DNA from: Clavelina lepadiformis
Taxonomy: Eukaryota; Chordata; Ascidiacea; Aplousobranchia; Clavelinidae
NCBI RefSeq assembly: GCF_947623445.1
Contig: NC_135242.1
Span: 186,001 to 250,000 of the forward strand
DNA length: 64,000 nucleotides
Direction of reading: 5' to 3'
The translations under genes and the position numbers were made by a program. The notes under the pieces were generated by a model, which worked only from the letters and a program-made list of their open reading frames with translations, was not told where the DNA came from and did no database searches. Below, one piece after another: positions 40,778-53,800 of this stretch; the stretch's first letter is position 1, and each line of letters starts with the position of its first letter.

Positions 40778-43543
40778 CTGGAAGTTGAATCGTTGCCTGA
40801 AGACTTACAAAAAAATTAACCTAAACCTGGAAGGTTTAGACCAGGCATGCACAACATGCGGCCCACGAGATATTCCGTGATTTCGCTCATTCAGGCATTT
40901 TCTCCACGGTTACAGTTACATGATCAACGACTGCGTGCGCTGAACTTCAAGTTGAGGCTGCTCGCTTGCGTGTAAGTCTTCATGGAAACAACGCAGGTGA
41001 CACGTAACACCAAACTTGGGCTTTCTTCGTCCCAATCTTTCGTCATAATTGAACGTAAGTTGTGACATCAGAATGACTGCCTCATCGGTTGACTAAAGTC
41101 AAAACAAGTTTCTTGCACTGATACCAGCAGAAAAATTTATTTTACATAAACAATATTGTTTGCTAATTAAAACCTAGACCAGATAACTCATTCGCGAAAA
41201 ATTCAAATCATTTCTCCAAAGCAGCATTCGCCTTCTGGTGGTTTGGCTCTGTGACAAAACAATCGATTTCCTTTTTCTCTTCTTAATTCAACGTCCTGAC
41301 GTCAGCTGGCACTTAATCAATAATTATGACGTGCTGCACGTATAACAATGAACAAAAAAAGTTTTAGATTTTTATGAGAGCCGGTTTATTTAGTGAACAG
41401 AGGCCACGTTTGACCCGATGATCTGTGATCTATGATTTCGATCCTGTTCTTGGACCAGCAGCAGGGAGAGTCCCTAGGCAGGGGCTTAAAATAAATTTCA
41501 TTTACTGACCTATCAGTCAGCATTAGATTATGCATATGACGTCATATTTACCACAGTGCTTTTACGGTGATCGATATAAAAATGGTGAAATACTTTAAAA
41601 ACTCGATGTTATTGATGAACACAGGTTCTTCCAGCAAACTTTTTACCGACACACGTGTGCAAGTTAAATTTGTAGAAGAAAGAAGAAGAAGTTGGCCTTA
41701 GAAGAAATTCTATCGTGTCGCCAGACTGCGATAACTAATTCTTGTAGTCACAGTGATGATATATTCCAAAACGTCATTTTCTTGCAAATATGTCAATCAA
41801 ACATTTATCGTGGTGTTTCGAGCGAGTTGAATGTCGCTTTTCTGTTATTCGCCATTTTTATTGTGACAAAGAACAAATTTCCATGGGAAAATGTTAAAAA
41901 ATGGAAAAGCCTTAAACTTGCTCAAAAATATTCAGGGTAATATTCGATGTTGACAACTAGCACGGCTCATTCACTGACAGTTGGAGTCAGGACTCGTTTA
42001 TAAAATTAGCTCAATCTCTCCATTTGCCTGTTGTCCGAATCAGGTGACCTCCCCCTCATCACAACAAATATCAACGAGAGTTAATATTTCACCGTATGCA
42101 GGTCACGCAGCTCATAGTTAAAGACAGGCGGTTAGGTTAGAAGAATTGGCATGCAAAAACTTCAAATTAGTTATTGTAGGTTTCATCAAAGTAATTGTTG
42201 CGATGGTGAAGTTATATTAATATTTTTGGATGACATAAAGCTAAGAGCTTTAATTGTTCTTTTTGAACTCCCTTCGTCTATTTAACTTATTGACTCCGTT
42301 GCTTATGCTATCACTTACTGTGGACCAACATGGAAGGATGGTACAACAGGATGGATGATGGTACCACTATGGCTTATGCTATCACTTATTGTTTCTTTAA
42401 GTCAGAAACAAACATAAAGTACAAATTCTTGTACAGTATTCCGAAATGTACTCGTCTTTAATTAGGCCTACATAAAAACAAATTATGCATTTCGAAAACA
42501 TAATTTTCAGAAAGAACCTAACCAACATGGAAGGATGGTACAAACTCAAAAATAACCAACGCTAAATCATGTTTAGTAACAACACTGACAGCATCAATGC
42601 GATGGATTAGGTCGCTTTGTGCTGCACAATTTGTCAATTCTCGGAGCAATTTGTGACAAGCAAACTCGTAAGTCAGACTCTACAGCAAGTCTGGGCTCCC
42701 AAGTCCCAGTCCACTCATCACCGACCCCAGTTTGGGAATCCCCTAGCTACCACACGGACACGTGTCATAGCTTAACTGGACACCTAGGTACAGCCACGTA
42801 ATACAACAACCGCTTATTTTAAACAACACATTTTTCCTAGCCAGCGAACACACAATCTCTTACTAAAAACGCCAATTATTTAAATTATTACAATTCACTT
42901 ATAAAATCACCATACAGTATTAGATTTAGATTAGAAGGTACATTTAGGTGAGGCTAAGGTAACTACGTCATAATATTTTAATTAAATTAAAAATTGACAA
43001 TAAACTGTGAAAGAGCTTTGAACGCACGATTTGAGAAATAGTGGCAACCACAATGAACGCGGTGAATTGGTGCAGCCATTCGCTTATTTTGCCGTGCATT
43101 GATGTCTATGAAACAGCGAAAAAGTATATGTGATGTCTGTTGTAGTTTTGCACCATTCATCTCTGTCTTGTTCATGATAAAATTGACTGTACATAATTAA
43201 TTGACAAACAACCAAAAATGACAAGTGTTGTGCGCAAAAATGCTCAGACGTAGTGGAAGTGCGCAGTTATACGGTAACGTACGCAGTTGACTTTTTCAAA
43301 GTTCAAATCATTTGGAAATTGAGTGCTCAGAAGTTCTGTCCAAGTCATTAAATGCAAAATAACGAGGTCTAGTGTACAAGTCCACAATCACAGGATGCCT
43401 TTGTATAGACCCCAGTTATTCAAATTGTGACGTCACCAGGTTGTGCACTTGTATACGAGATAACCCACATTAAGTGCCACACTGCAGCCCATGAAAAGTG
43501 GTATTGAGTGAACCTACGCTAAACTCTGCAGTCTGGCCGACTA
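40778..43543. other. Intergenic with scattered repeat remnants
   Basis: At 40843 a hAT-like end (caggcatgcacaacatgcgg) starts with no matching right end. Near 42298-42420 and 42521-42545 the phrases gcttatgctatcactta and ccaacatggaaggatggtac are each duplicated. Near 43370-43450 lies a stretch (ctagtgtacaagtccacaa) related to 55970-56070. An 82-codon frame at 41692-41940 shows no domain. No gene recognised. Confidence 0.45.
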
Positions 43544-43980
43544 GAAAGTGCGGCAGTTTTCGACAATAAATTGTGCGTGCAAAGACACCGATTTAGGCAT
43601 AATGTCATGCACTGAAGATGTGGGCTAATTCTTTGTTTATTTATTACAAGTTGTTTTCAAATGACTATAGCTTTTCTTTTTTCGGCATGAAGACAAAAAA
43701 GTTTGGCATGCACGTTGATTAACCGCGCTTGACCGCAGAGTTTGGCATCGGTGCACTCACAGCTGCTTTCAAGAGCTTTCGTTCTGCACTTGATGACTTG
43801 GACTGAAATTTCGTGCACTCAGTTTTCAATTGATTTAAAGTTTGAATAAGTCAATCTGTGTAATTGTACACCTAAACAATTCAAATTGGTTGGTGAACCC
43901 ACCCAAGATCTTGCTGAAAACGGTCATGCTCCAGTGCTCTTTAGTCCTGACCTTGTGCGTGTTGGTGCCACACTTCCCAC
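43544..43980. repeat. TA-flanked MITE (gaaagtgcggca family)
   Basis: The left end gaaagtgcggcagttttcga follows TA at 43542. The right end gtgccacacttcccac precedes TA at 43981. The ends are imperfect inverted repeats (AGTGYGGCA). Related sequence occurs at 55604-55822, 32415-32530 and, as a right end only, at 56560-56616. Internal tttgtttatttatta is shared. Confidence 0.7.
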
Positions 43981-44595
43981 TATAATATGATTTGCCACTT
44001 ATTTAAATTAAAACTAATCTTCACACTGTGCATTGTAAGAGTCAGGGACATTATTAAGTAACGAATGGGTTGGATGTACCTGGCTTAAGTTGTAGGCCTA
44101 GTCGCCTAGATTTTGGGAACAAAATTGACCTTAAAGTTTTGAAAGGTAAAAAAAGGTGATTTGTCACAAAATAAAACAATAGCAAATAGTTGGCAACCAT
44201 AATAGCAAACATATTCCAAGTTCTGGTGTTGGGATCTCCCTGACTGCAGAGTTTGGCAAGAGCACACCCGAGATTTTTGTAAAACAGCATTGTAGATCAG
44301 GGCAGACTGGTGTCTCCAAAGAAAAAAAATAGAAACATTGATTTCTTGCCGGATTGCTGGCATATAGCGCCGCGCTTGCACAAAGGCCGGGCAACCTTTG
44401 GCCACAAGTCGCAGTGCACACTGCACACCAGTTGCTTCCTTGCACACCGGAATTTTGCTTCTTTTAATTCTCTGCAATCCGGGGAATCCCCGCATTGGCA
44501 AGAAATATTGGGTTTGTGAAAAAACCACCGCAATTACTAATTTTACTAAATACGAAATTTTTGTAAATTGTTCAACTAGAGTCAGTTTGGTGACA
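43981..44595. other. Upstream region of UTP11 with an imperfect hairpin
   Basis: 44338-44512 starts atttcttgccggattgc and ends gcattggcaagaaat, an imperfect long inverted repeat with a G+C-rich centre unlike the A+T-rich surroundings. A 78-codon minus-strand frame at 44297-44533 across it is cysteine-rich (CQCGDSPDC, CARKQLVCSVHC), but I do not recognise a domain with confidence. The UTP11 promoter must overlap or follow this segment. Confidence 0.45.
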
Positions 44596-45719
44596 ATGTC
44601 ATTTAAGAAAGCGCAAAAGTCTCGGCAAAGGCCTCATCGAGAGAGAGGCCAAATTGCAGAGAGGTCAAGTCTGGGGCTTCTGGAGAAGAAAGTCGATTAC
44701 AAAAATCGAGCAAAAGTTTTCCATCAAAGACAGAAACAGTTGAAAGTTCTCCGTAAAAAAGCACTGACAAAAAATCCTGATGAATTTTACTTCAAGATGA
44801 TTCACAAGAAAATGCAGGTTTGTTTTTAATTAATACAATGAATGTTCGAGCCTCACTCCCACAGGTTGAGCTGGAAGTTGCACATTATTTGCAAATATAC
44901 TTTCATAAACTGTTATTTCCTTTTGACAATTATTCAATGCATCAGAACTCGAACGATTCTAAACTCAAGCCACGCATTTTACATGTATATTATCCCTGGA
45001 ACGTAATTCAAAACCACTGGTATAACTTTTAAAACTTTCTTAATTACATGTTATGTGTATATTTATTATAAATTAGGGAATTTACCAGATTTTAAGATAT
45101 GGCGTGAATGCTTGCGTTACTCTAAAAACTGATCAATCAACTTTTTTCCATAAAAAAAATTGCTCAATTTTTGGAAAGTTCTAGTTCTGAGCATCATTTT
45201 AAAAACAAAGTAGTTCGGCAAAATTAGCATCTGTCAATCATCACGACAAATAAAAAAATCAATCTTTTCCAGGAAGGGGAGCACTGGATTGATAACCCTC
45301 ATGTTAATGATGAAGAGAAGATATCATTTGCACAACGTCAGTTGATTGAGACTCAAGACTTGAATTATATCGGGTGGAAGTTGCAGATTGAAAAAAGAAA
45401 AATTAAGAAATTAGAAGAGACATTGCAAATAAATGAGAAAAAAAAAGTGAAAAATTCTCATATTTATTTCGTTGACTCGAAAGATCAAATCACAGAGAGA
45501 GAAGTCTCAGATACTTTTGAAGTGAATGATGAAAATGAAAAACTTGAAAAGGAGCTCACACAACGGCAGCACCGTGTGTCAGAACTGCAATGTGTTGCTG
45601 AAAAAATGCAAATTCAACGGACGATATCAGGTGACAAGTCGAATGAGAGGGAATTGGTGAAGAAAGAAGGCAAGAACAATGCTGCGGTTTACAAATGGAA
45701 ACCAATGAGGAAAAAATGA
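44596..45719 (+). CDS. UTP11: UTP11, SSU processome U3 snoRNA-associated protein
   Basis: Two coding exons, 44596-44817 and 45273-45719, give 223 codons (222 residues; human 253). The N-terminus MSFKKAQKSRQRPHRERGQ plus LGLLEKKVDYKNRAKVFHQR and LRKKALTKNPDEFYFKMIHK matches the highly conserved UTP11 start. Downstream are TQDLNYIGWK, VKNSHIYFVDSK and a basic C-terminal end (AAVYKWKPMRKK; human PAIYKFQSRRKR). It is a nucleolar component of the 90S pre-ribosome needed for 18S rRNA processing. Long Lys/Glu-rich helical stretches are visible. The middle region is shorter than in human, which accounts for most of the length difference. The stop is only 268 bp from the convergent stop of the left-hand caspase. 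Confidence 0.93.
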
Positions 45720-45987
45720 AATTGGTGCCCACATGCAGTTAACATAGGATACTTCATGTTAAAGACATGAAGATTTTTTGTGATTTCTAAATAAATTTCG
45801 GTGAACAAACTTGAAATGACTTCTTTCTTAACTATAATATAAACCGTGTTAAAGTAGGTAATTGAAGAAATCACTGATTAAGAAACATAATAAACATCTT
45901 TTAAATCACAAATATGTAAATTATTTATCATGAGGTGACAATGCCTTGTGTCTGCAAAGTTCGTCAGAAAATGTTTAAACTAAAAGT

Positions 45988-48817
45988 TCATGGATGTCCC
46001 GGAAAGAAATAGAGATTCTTCAAAAGAATATCTCGGATATCGGCCATTTCTTTGCCTTGGTCGTAAATGGGGTTATTTGAGGTTGCAACTCGTTTGCTCA
46101 ATCCACGTTTAACTTCCTTCAGCATGTCACAAACATGGTCACTCTTTGCCTTCTTTGAGAAGACGTTGGCAATCGCGTTTGTAAACCAGCTTCGAAACGA
46201 AAGGTTTCCTACAAACCACGTATTACAAGAATGAATTGACTTTTATGAAGTGTGTTTGAGGTTGAATGGTACCTTGTTGCGTAGCGAATGCAATCAAGAC
46301 ATCCTGACGTGTGGGAGTGTGAATGCTCTTTGTGGCATCCACATGGTCTTCTTTTGGGAGGAAATGCTTTAAACTTTCTATGGATTATACCGAGGCATTA
46401 GGATGAAGCTGTCTTATTCAAGATTTGATATTTTACCTTGAAGAGTTATTGCCCTGTCTGGGGGATCATATCTCACTCCTTCATCAACCCCTTCTAAAAA
46501 TAGCAGCAAACAATAAGTGATAGGTTCAAGCATTCAATGTTATTAAATTTTGTGGAGAGTCAATCTGACCAACATAGACATCTCACCTCCTCGACAAAAC
46601 TGAAAAAAGAAGAGTTTTGGTTTTCCTCGAAGGTTTCCACATTGATCATTGTCAAAATAGCGAACAACATGTTCAGCAGGAAGATAATTCCCATCGACTC
46701 CATAGATCACATCCTTTTCATTCACTGAATATTTTGAAAGAGGTTGTTACAATAAGGCTTTGTGAAGTAATAATAAAAATAACGTCAAACACCCACCTAA
46801 CCCCCCATGACTCATCACAATTATAATGCACATGTCTGCCTCCTTGTGGAAGTCCTGGCCGGCAAATTCCACCACAATCTCTTCAATTCTCTGAAACGAA
46901 ACAGAATTTTTCAAGTTTTATTGAATTCGCTTCCAGTTTCTCTTGAGTCCACCTCGGCTGTCTTGTCCCTCTCCACATGAACAATGAATCCGAGTTGTTC
47001 AAAGAGACTTTCCATGAGTGAGCAATCAAACTCTCCTCCGACCCGATTATACTCACTTCCCCACGAGCTTGAAAAGTCGATGTTGCTCAGGATCAAGACA
47101 TGGCCTTTTGTGTCGTGCTTGACCGGGTAAACCTGAACAAGTATTTCAAATACTTATGGATTATATAATGTGGTAAAAAGTAGTGTAATTTTTTAAAAAT
47201 TTAGTGGCAACTTTGTGAAGAAAACTTTTCCTTGAAAATTTTACCCTGTCAATGTTGGTTTTATGTGTTTCAAAAGATTCGTTCGGTGCCGGCAGTACTT
47301 TGAAGTCTTTTAAACTTCCCTCAAAGTTGCAAATTTTTTCCAAATCTAAATTATCAGCAACTGTGAAATAAAACAAAAAATTAGGGGTTTTCACATCCTA
47401 GAAGCTTTCATAATTAAGTATTGAAAGTAAGATACGAGAGCTCACCAGTGGAACAACTTTGAGTGTGAACTGACAATTCTTCTACTGCGCCTTCTCTTCT
47501 TGTTGAGGTTCCTAGAATTATTTATCAATATATGAAACATAAAACAACTTACCTGACATTTGTGAATAATTTTTACCTGATCCTTCTGATGAAGACTCTT
47601 GTGCTATTGCGTTGGGCTCATCTGGTATTTCTTTGTGAGCCATGCTGCAGAGATTAAATCGATTAACTGCTGCCACGTTATTTATTTTAGTTTTCACTTT
47701 TAGTAAAGTATGTCGGAATCTTATCGTCGGACTGAGGAATATTTTTATCAGTCTTGCACTCGTCAATGATTTATCACAACCCAAGTTATCGAGCTTGTCT
47801 GTAGTTTTGACTTTGCTAAAAATTGGGGTCATAGTTCATTAGGTCCGCTGAACTAGGACAAAAGAATGAACTCGGCAGCGCTAAAGTGTTGTGTGCCTGG
47901 TGCCTCCTGGTGGTTAGAAAACAAGTCGTTGAGTGCTGGGGTAATGCCAACCTGCTGGTATCTGGGTCAGTCAAAAAGATCATTGCATTGTAAAAGTCAT
48001 TGACCAGATTCTTCAACTTGCCAATTGTTTCAGCCGGACCTGTTAGGAGAAGATATTTAGAGTGAAGCTGCACATTGCCACTGCACACATCTCACCTTGT
48101 CTCATGTTCCACTTGAGCAACATTTGATATTTTTGTTCTTCGACGTGGTCTTTGTTGTCATGTATGATGTCATCAATCAAATTTTCTTCAAGTATAAGTT
48201 TTGTTCGAACAAAACGAAGCCAATCTTTGTTATCCACTTTGGAAATTACCTCATAAAAAAAATTCCCTCTTCCTGTAATAGATATTACAAGAATTTGTTG
48301 ACGTTTGATCATATTCATTTGGCATAATTCACACCATTTATGGGTAATTTATTAATTCACAATTTAAACTTAATTTTGATTTACAGAAATTACAACCAGG
48401 CACTTATGTCAAGTTATTAAACATGCAAAGCTCAGTTTTGGTAAGATTTTAAATTTCTTGTTGGCAATTTTTCACCATGGACTGTGGTGGAAAAACACAT
48501 TATGCTGATCGTGATTACAACAGAATATGGTGACAGCTCACAAAGAAATTTGTGAAACACCGCCAATGATATGTGTGATAATTTGAAGTAAAAATTTCAT
48601 TGAACCATTAAAGATAACACACATAGCTCGAAATGTTTTTGTGTCTTGTTGGTGTTTTACTCATCTTTTTCTAGACAGACTGTCACTGCAAGAAATTGAG
48701 ACATGAGCTGATATAATCCAATTTCCATGTTTTATTGAAATATTCTCATCAGTTGCCGCCAGAGTTTGGATAATCCTCAATCTTGTGCTTACCTTCAAAC
48801 GGGCTTGCCATTTTCAT
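45988..48817 (-). CDS. Death-domain caspase (DD-caspase), paralogue A
   Basis: Twelve minus-strand exons: 48793-48817, 48096-48272, 47952-48039, 47577-47644, 47446-47511, 47245-47360, 46953-47132, 46797-46890, 46587-46724, 46437-46493, 46273-46377 and 45988-46208. They sum to 445 codons (444 residues). The N-terminal Death domain (about 10-95) reads VISKVDNKDWLRFVRTKLIL, EEQKYQMLLKWNMRQG, TIGKLKNLVNDFY. After a Ser/Glu-rich linker comes the caspase: GHVLILSNIDFSS (large subunit start), catalytic His in VMSHGG (about 268), catalytic Cys in QFCRG (about 315), then a small-subunit part (RQDVLIAFATQQG, RSWFTNAIANVF). LPAEHVV and GKPKLFFFQ are classic caspase text. No DED is present. The donor after exon 3 is GTTGGC, weak, but phase agrees with the paralogue. 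Likely an initiator-type cysteine protease recruited through DD contacts (inference). No poly(A) signal was assigned. Confidence 0.88.
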
Positions 48818-50312
48818 CAATTCTGTTTGTCTTTAGCTTCCACAGACAAATATCTTCACTTTTGATTCTTGCTTTTAAGTATCTTTAAAACTTATGGTGG
48901 TACTTATAACTACTGCAATCTCAGTCATATATTTTCAGCAGATTAAAGTGAAGATTTCACTGCATTAAATAAAGGTTTTATGTGAGCTGGTCGGCCAGTT
49001 AACTGACATATTTGCAACATTTCAGGAATTGGTCACTGTTTTTCTCCAAAGATAGATAAAGTTTGTTTCAATTCAAAAAACAGTTGATATTATTTTCTGG
49101 GTTAATACTATCACAGAGACATTGCAAGAGCTCAAAAGTTTTTGTCTGATTTTCACACAAAGTAATGCAGTAACAACCATTTCAAACTATTCTGCAGGAA
49201 CATTGTTAAATATATTTGACAAGATTAACTCCCCTGCAGCAACTGACTCAACACTTCATACAGATTCACCTGACCTCAACATCACTGCAACAAAAATAAG
49301 CCAAGAAGAGATGTAATGTTGAGGTAGCTATGATAAATGCAAGGCGTCTGTAACAGTGTAGTCTTAGCAGGAAATGAATGCTTTGTCTGTTATAATTAAT
49401 TCCCCGCGTTGCTGATGTTGCTAACTAATTATGAATCATAACCAACTTATGTTGACATCATAAAGGTTTTCCTCACACTTTGTCTATGGTTTGCATTGTA
49501 GGGTAGTTACGTGCCATTCCATGTGCATCGAGTTTAAAATTAACTTCTGTCCCACAATCCAGCCTGTTGAGATTTGTCTTGTTACTCAGAAAGAACGTTG
49601 ACATCTCATTGCTTATTGTGAGGCAACAGACGCAGTGGTGGCAACACTGGGCGACGCCATTTTGAGGATTAATATTGCGGAAAGATGTTTAGCAAGGACA
49701 ATACTGACAGTCATTGAAAATAACTTGAACCGGCAAATACCCAAGGAAAGTCATTTACTGGAACATCATATAAAGCTTTGAACAATGCATTTATTTGTTT
49801 CAATGTTTCTAAAACAACTAAGTTAATTGAAGGACACAATGATCATAATAATTAATTTCAAGCAGAAAAATTGTGGTTCACGATAGCAAAATTTGCACCA
49901 CAATTTGCTGTGCAGTTTACATAGTTCACCGCGAACCACAAAAAGATTGAATTTCCTTCAGGCTAAAGAGCTACAAGACCAGGCCATAAGCTGAAAGCAC
50001 CACTTCATTTAAGTTACCTTGTAACATCAAGAGAGCAATACGATGTGAAATATGAAATATGCATGTGAAATATTCCAACAATGAATTTTGATAATTAGCT
50101 TTGAGCGTGTTACAAAAACATTTTATTTCTCATTCATGCAAAAGACACAAGTAAGCTATCAATTGTGAAACTTTTATATCATTGATGAAAGTAACAGTGA
50201 CAAAGAAAATTAGAAATTAACTTTGATAAAAAGAAATTATTGATAAAAGAATACCACCAACGAATAAGTGCATATGGCCAAGACTCAAAAGTTATCGTTT
50301 ATACATATAAGC
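48818..50312. other. Intergenic between the caspase genes
   Basis: Should contain the promoter of paralogue A at its left end. A+T-rich, with no exon or transposon terminus recognised; the 64-codon frame at 49122-49316 has no domain. Confidence 0.45.
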
Positions 50313-50778
50313 CAGGGGTGGCCAAACTGCGGCTCTTTAATGAATTAGCATTGTTGAATTAGACATGCATTTTCCTGGTCTAGACGAGTTGTTTGATCAG
50401 ATTACGAAACAATGCGTTGTATCATATGTAGTAACAATGGACTCATTGTTAGTAATAATCAAATTACACTGTACACATCATTGTACAGAAGTTTGCTAAC
50501 TTGTACACTGTAGTTAAGTAAACTGTCAGATTGAAGCTGTACGTCAGGGCTGACCTAGTTTTAAGTCTTGGTTACGGTTATACTAATAAATGCAAAAAGA
50601 GTTGGTGAAGCCCAAGTGGAGACTCATAGTAGCACCACGCAGCATTAATGTTAATCAATAGCTACACTTCGTTGTGAGTGAATAAATTCGTGATTTTTAT
50701 TGTGTTTGTGTTGTGGCTCTTTTAAAACTGGAATTTGTTATATGCGGCTCGAGCATGAAGCAGGTCTGGCCACCCCTG
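50313..50778. mobile_element. Non-autonomous hAT element between the caspases
   Basis: 466 bp, ends CAGGGGTGGCCAAACTGCGG and TCTGGCCACCCCTG, with gcggctc words beside both ends. Flanks ATATAAGC and ATATAGAG match in the first five bases only, so the target duplication has diverged. No coding capacity. Confidence 0.88.
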
Positions 50779-50883
50779 ATATAGAGCATTGAGTAGAAAG
50801 CTGTCAAAAAATGAAACTTATTCTGGTGAAACTTCAGTTTTCGTTGAAAAATCTGTTGTTGGAAATATGTTGGCGCTATTCAT

Positions 50884-53800
50884 TCAAGGATGGCCGGGAA
50901 AAAAGTAGATGTTCTTGAGGAGAATGTCCCGGACATCGGCCATCACCTTGCCTTGGTTGGTGGCTGGATGGTCTGTGTTTGCAACTCGTTTGCTCAATCC
51001 ACGTTTAACTTCCTTCAGCATGTCACAAACATGGTCACTCTTTGCCTTCTTTGAGAAGACGTTGGCAATCGCGTTTGTAAACCAGCTTCGAAACGAAAGG
51101 TTTCCTACAAACCACATATTACAAGAATAAATTGACTTTTATGAAGTGCATTGAAGGTTGAATGGTACCTTGTTGCGTAGCGAACGCAATCAAGACATCC
51201 TGACGTGTGGGAGTGCGAATGCTCTTTGTGGCATCCGTGGAGTCATGCTTTGGCAGGAGACGATTTAAACTTTCTACGGAATATATCGAGGCATTAGTTC
51301 GAGGCATCGACGAGTTTCAGTAAATTAAACCTTACCCTCAGGAGAAAATGCTTTGTCTGGGAGATCATATTCCACCCCCATATCAACTTCTCCTGCAAAC
51401 CAAGAGTGATAATTTTCAAAGCATAATTGAAACAAATCACCGCACAAAAAATCTGACCAACATAGACATCTCACTTCCTCGACAAAATTGAAAAAAGAAG
51501 AGTTTTGGTTTTCCTCGAAGGTTTCCACATTGATCATTGTCAAAATAGCGAACAACATGTTCAGCAGGAAGATAATTCCCATCGACTCCATAGATCACGT
51601 CCTTTTCATTCACTGAATATTTTGAAAGAGGTTGTTACAATAAGGCTTTGTGAAGTAATAATAAAAATAACGTCAAACACCCACCTAACCCCCCATGACT
51701 CATCACAATTATAATGCACATGTCTGCCTCCTTGTGGAAGTCCTGGCCGGCAAATTCCACCACAATATCGTCCATTCTCTGAAACGAAACAGATTTTTTC
51801 AAGTTTTATTGAATTCGCTTCCAGTTTCTCTTAAGCCCACCTCGGCTGTCTTGTCCCTCTCCACATGAACAATGAATCCGAGTTGTTCAAAGAGACTTTC
51901 CATGAGTGAGCAATCAAACTCTCCTCCGACCCGATTATACTCACTTCCCCACGAGCTTGAAAAGTCGATGTTGCTCAGGATCAAGACATGACCTTTTGTG
52001 TCGTGCTTGACCGGGTAAACCTTAACAAAAAATTCAAAACACGTAAATACTTAGTTATGAACTCTACAAAGAACGGGTTAGGACATTTTACCCTGTCAAT
52101 GTTGGTTTTATGTTTTTTATAAGATTCGTTCGGTGCCGGCAATACTTTGAAGTCTTTTAAACTTCCCTCAAAGTTGCAAATATTTTCCAAATCTGAATCA
52201 ACAGTATCTATGAAATAACATCATATGTTAAGTGCCAGGTGATGACTTCAAGGGAAACATGAAGAAATAATCTCACCGCCACCATTTCCCTGTTTCAAGC
52301 TGAATGTTTCTTTTGGGTTTGTCTCAATATTTCCTATGGCTGGGCCACTTGTCACAATTGTCATATTTTCTATGTTGAACACTTGGCCACCACTCCTGAG
52401 CACACTGCCTGCAAGAGGACATCATAACGGAATGTGGCACAGTGATCATGATGTATGTGTTTAAGACCTACCAGCACTTGGCTGCTGCGTCTGCTGTGAT
52501 GCCTGGTCATGTGAGGATGGTGTTAAAGGCTGCTCCGTACACATTGAACCTGATTTCAAATTTCTAAGCTTTTGCAATTGCTGGACAATCCCTTCCCCTT
52601 CAGCACCTGCTACTGTGATGTCATACAGAGGGTTAGTGACAGAAATCACAGTAAACACAACATTGCACATAACATTGCTTCATTTTCGTCATCAACCAAA
52701 AGATAATGCCATTTACTGAAATGACAAACAGAATCATACCATAAATTCCACTTTGTACAAGTTGTTCAGAGGATGGCTCATTAAAGGATTCTTGGCTCTC
52801 CGTTCTCTCTAAAATTACAAAAAGGCATTAAAGAAATAAACAGAGGATAGCAGGGAAATATGCCTTAAATACCGGATGAAATTTCCTGCATCATTTCTGC
52901 ATCAGCTCTGTCCGGGTCAAATGAGTGACGGTATGTGTCAATTTCCCTGCAAAGATCTTGCCGTCCAATCACTTCCATGTTACCCCGAAGAACACTGAAT
53001 TTGTCTGATAGATAAATAAACATTTCGAGTTATGTAGAATTTTCCAGGTACTCCATACCTTTACAACAGGGCAGACTCGATAAACATTTATAAGCTACGG
53101 CAATTATTTCGAGCATTAAAACCTTCAAATCCGCTTAAGGAAGCTCACCTGAAGATCCCCACAGATTGTGTTCATCCAGATAAAACAATAACTCGGAACC
53201 TCGATGAAAAGTTCTGCGATCACAAACAGTTATCACTTAACTTCAAGGGGATTCAACTTGTAAGTAAAATACAATCACCTGTCGGAACAACGATAAAAAG
53301 AAGCCAAATCTTGGACGTCCTCATTGGTCAATCCTCTCGAGATCTTCAAAATTAGCTGCTTGTATCGAATGTTTTCACTAAAAAAGCAAATTATTACCAA
53401 GAGAAACAATACGGTCCACGCGGGCAAACTCACCGTGGTTGGACCGATGAGTCGGGAGAGGTCGGGAGTGGATTAGTGGGGACAGCCCCGGACCTGCCAT
53501 CCTGCTCAGAAGCAACAGTTTGCTGAGATGTGCCACAGAAATCGTTCACCATCGACTGCAAGTTCTCTATGGTTGCATTAAAACCTACAAAATTCAACAG
53601 GTATTGAGAGGTAAGATCATCAAAGTGAGCTGGTGCACGATTCCGTTGCAAAAAAAACTTTCATTCCAACCGACCCTTCCTCTGTTCCCACTTTAGCAGC
53701 ATCTGGTACTTCTGCTCTCCAATATCAAGCTGGTAGTTGTACTTGATGTCGTCGATATCACTCGGTGCCAGTCCGAGCTTAAGTCGTGCAAATTGATTCC

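Noticed and set aside
40843-40870. Single hAT-like terminus (caggcatgcacaacatgcgg)
   Set aside because: No matching opposite end or target duplication was found, so it is not listed as an element.
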